Shown here: positions 4,763 through 5,535 of the stretch, piece by piece | Numbering within the stretch: position 1 is the first letter of the stretch | Layout of the letters: every line of letters starts with the position of its first letter | NCBI GenBank assembly: GCA_900555465.1 | Contig: USLE01000109.1 | Span: 1 to 5,535, forward strand | DNA length: 5,535 nucleotides | Origin: an uncultured Butyricicoccus sp. | GTDB taxonomy: Bacteria; Bacillota; Clostridia; Oscillospirales; Butyricicoccaceae | Direction of reading: 5' to 3' | The notes under the pieces: generated by a model | What the model saw: the letters and a program-made list of their open reading frames with translations, nothing else | Told to the model about the DNA's origin: nothing | Databases searched by the model: none | Made by a program: the position numbers and the translations under genes

Positions 4763-5535
4763 ATGGACTGGAAAGAAGTTACGATCTATACGACGACCGC
4801 GGGCATCGGGCCGGTCGAGGCGCTGCTGGAAGATAACGGCGTGGAGGGCTATGTGCTCGAGGATGCAGCGGATTTTGAGGAATTTTTAAAGGATACCGAG
4901 ATATACTGGGACTATGTGGACGAGGATCTGGTGCGCGAAAAGCGCGCGCAGGAGACCTGTCTGAAAATATACCTGCCCGACAGCGAGGAGGGCGCGAAGC
5001 AGTACGCGGATATCTGCCGGGCGCTGGAAAACCTCAAGGCGCGGGACACCGGCCACGAGTGGGGCCGCCTGTGCACAGAGACCGCGCTCACCCGGCAGGA
5101 GGATTGGGAGTGGGGCTGGAAGCAGTATTTCAAGCCCTTCCCGGTGGGCAGGACCTTTATGATCAAGCCCTCGTGGGAGACCGTGGACGACCCGCAGGGG
5201 CGGCGCATTTTGGAGATCGACCCGGCCTCGAGCTTCGGCACGGGCAGCCACGATACGACCCAGCTGTGCATGGCCGCGCTCGAGGACTGCGTGCAGCCCG
5301 GCGACAAGCTGCTCGACATGGGCACCGGCTCGGGCATCCTCGCGATCGCCGCGGCGATGCTGGGCGCCGAGGTGCAGACCGTGGTCGATATCGACGAGAA
5401 CTGCCTGAAAACCGCGCAGGAAAACGCGGAGAAAAACCATGTTTCGATCGGCCGCGGGCTGTGCGGCGACGCGCTGCGGGACGAAAAGCTCGCCGCGGAC
5501 ATCGGCGCGGGATATGATATCATCGTCGCCAATAT
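4763..5535 (+). CDS. prmA: Ribosomal protein L11 methyltransferase, C-terminus beyond the window
   Basis: Transfers methyl groups from S-adenosylmethionine to ribosomal protein L11 in the cytoplasm. The first 257 residues are present and the frame is still open at the window edge. Gram-positive PrmA proteins are usually somewhat over 300 residues, so roughly the last fifth is outside. The N-terminal substrate-recognition domain (about 1-110) begins MDWKEVTIYTTTAGIGPVEA. The conserved linker EDWEWGWKQYFKPFPVG (113-129) is followed by the PrmA signature DPASSFGTGSHDTT (153-166). AdoMet-binding motif I is LLDMGTGSGILAIAA (183-197). An acidic pair in VVDID (207-211) ends the next strand, and DIIVAN (252-257) is the start of the motif IV region. 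The start is supported by GGAGGT at 4752-4757. It is preceded by element copy 2, which may be its leader or the previous unit's terminator. Identification is secure. Confidence 0.95.
   Translation, partial: MDWKEVTIYTTTAGIGPVEALLEDNGVEGYVLEDAADFEEFLKDTEIYWDYVDEDLVREKRAQETCLKIYLPDSEEGAKQYADICRALENLKARDTGHEWGRLCTETALTRQEDWEWGWKQYFKPFPVGRTFMIKPSWETVDDPQGRRILEIDPASSFGTGSHDTTQLCMAALEDCVQPGDKLLDMGTGSGILAIAAAMLGAEVQTVVDIDENCLKTAQENAEKNHVSIGRGLCGDALRDEKLAADIGAGYDIIVAN

Noticed and set aside
4617..4889. A 90-codon + strand frame running through element copy 2 into prmA
   Set aside because: It overlaps prmA out of frame and its product is low-complexity Arg/Gly-rich; it is a by-product of the hairpin region.

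Overview
The window reads as a chromosomal housekeeping stretch from a GC-rich member of the Firmicutes, most likely class Clostridia (an Oscillospirales-type gut anaerobe is my best guess). The grounds are the strong G/C preference at third codon positions, purine-rich Shine-Dalgarno sites before every gene, a Gram-positive-type S41 processing protease with a C-terminal peptidoglycan-binding-like domain, and a PrmA with the usual Firmicutes motifs. Taxonomy is inferred from gene content and style, not from a marker comparison. No phage, transposase, CRISPR, tRNA or rRNA gene is visible.

Layout, all on the + strand: (1) bases 1-60, a short leader with the ribosome binding site of argS; (2) argS, complete, 61-1758; (3) a 232-base intergenic region made almost entirely of consecutive hairpins (1763-1951); (4) a secreted S41 C-terminal processing peptidase, 1991-3478; (5) 35 bases further on, a TTG-started gene, 3514-4554, whose product resembles the N-terminal part of cobalamin-dependent methionine synthase (homocysteine S-methyltransferase domain plus the beginning of a pterin-binding domain) but lacks the zinc-binding cysteines; (6) a second 208-base intergenic region holding a second copy of the multi-hairpin element (4557-4712); (7) the start of prmA (ribosomal protein L11 methyltransferase), 4763 to the window end, cut off before its C-terminus.

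The known genes are unremarkable individually: tRNA charging, envelope proteolysis and ribosomal protein methylation. The unusual content is the pair of intergenic elements. They share hairpin order, the first hairpin almost base for base, a CGGA-capped second hairpin with a bulged A, and a third hairpin with a conserved 6 x 6 internal region. Several stems differ between copies by compensating base changes. This points to a selected folded element (RNA or DNA) rather than chance palindromes. The two copies are direct repeats that bracket the peptidase and methionine-synthase-like genes, so those two look like one transcription unit with an element on each side. Whether the element terminates transcription, processes mRNA, or acts as a leader for the next gene cannot be decided from this window.
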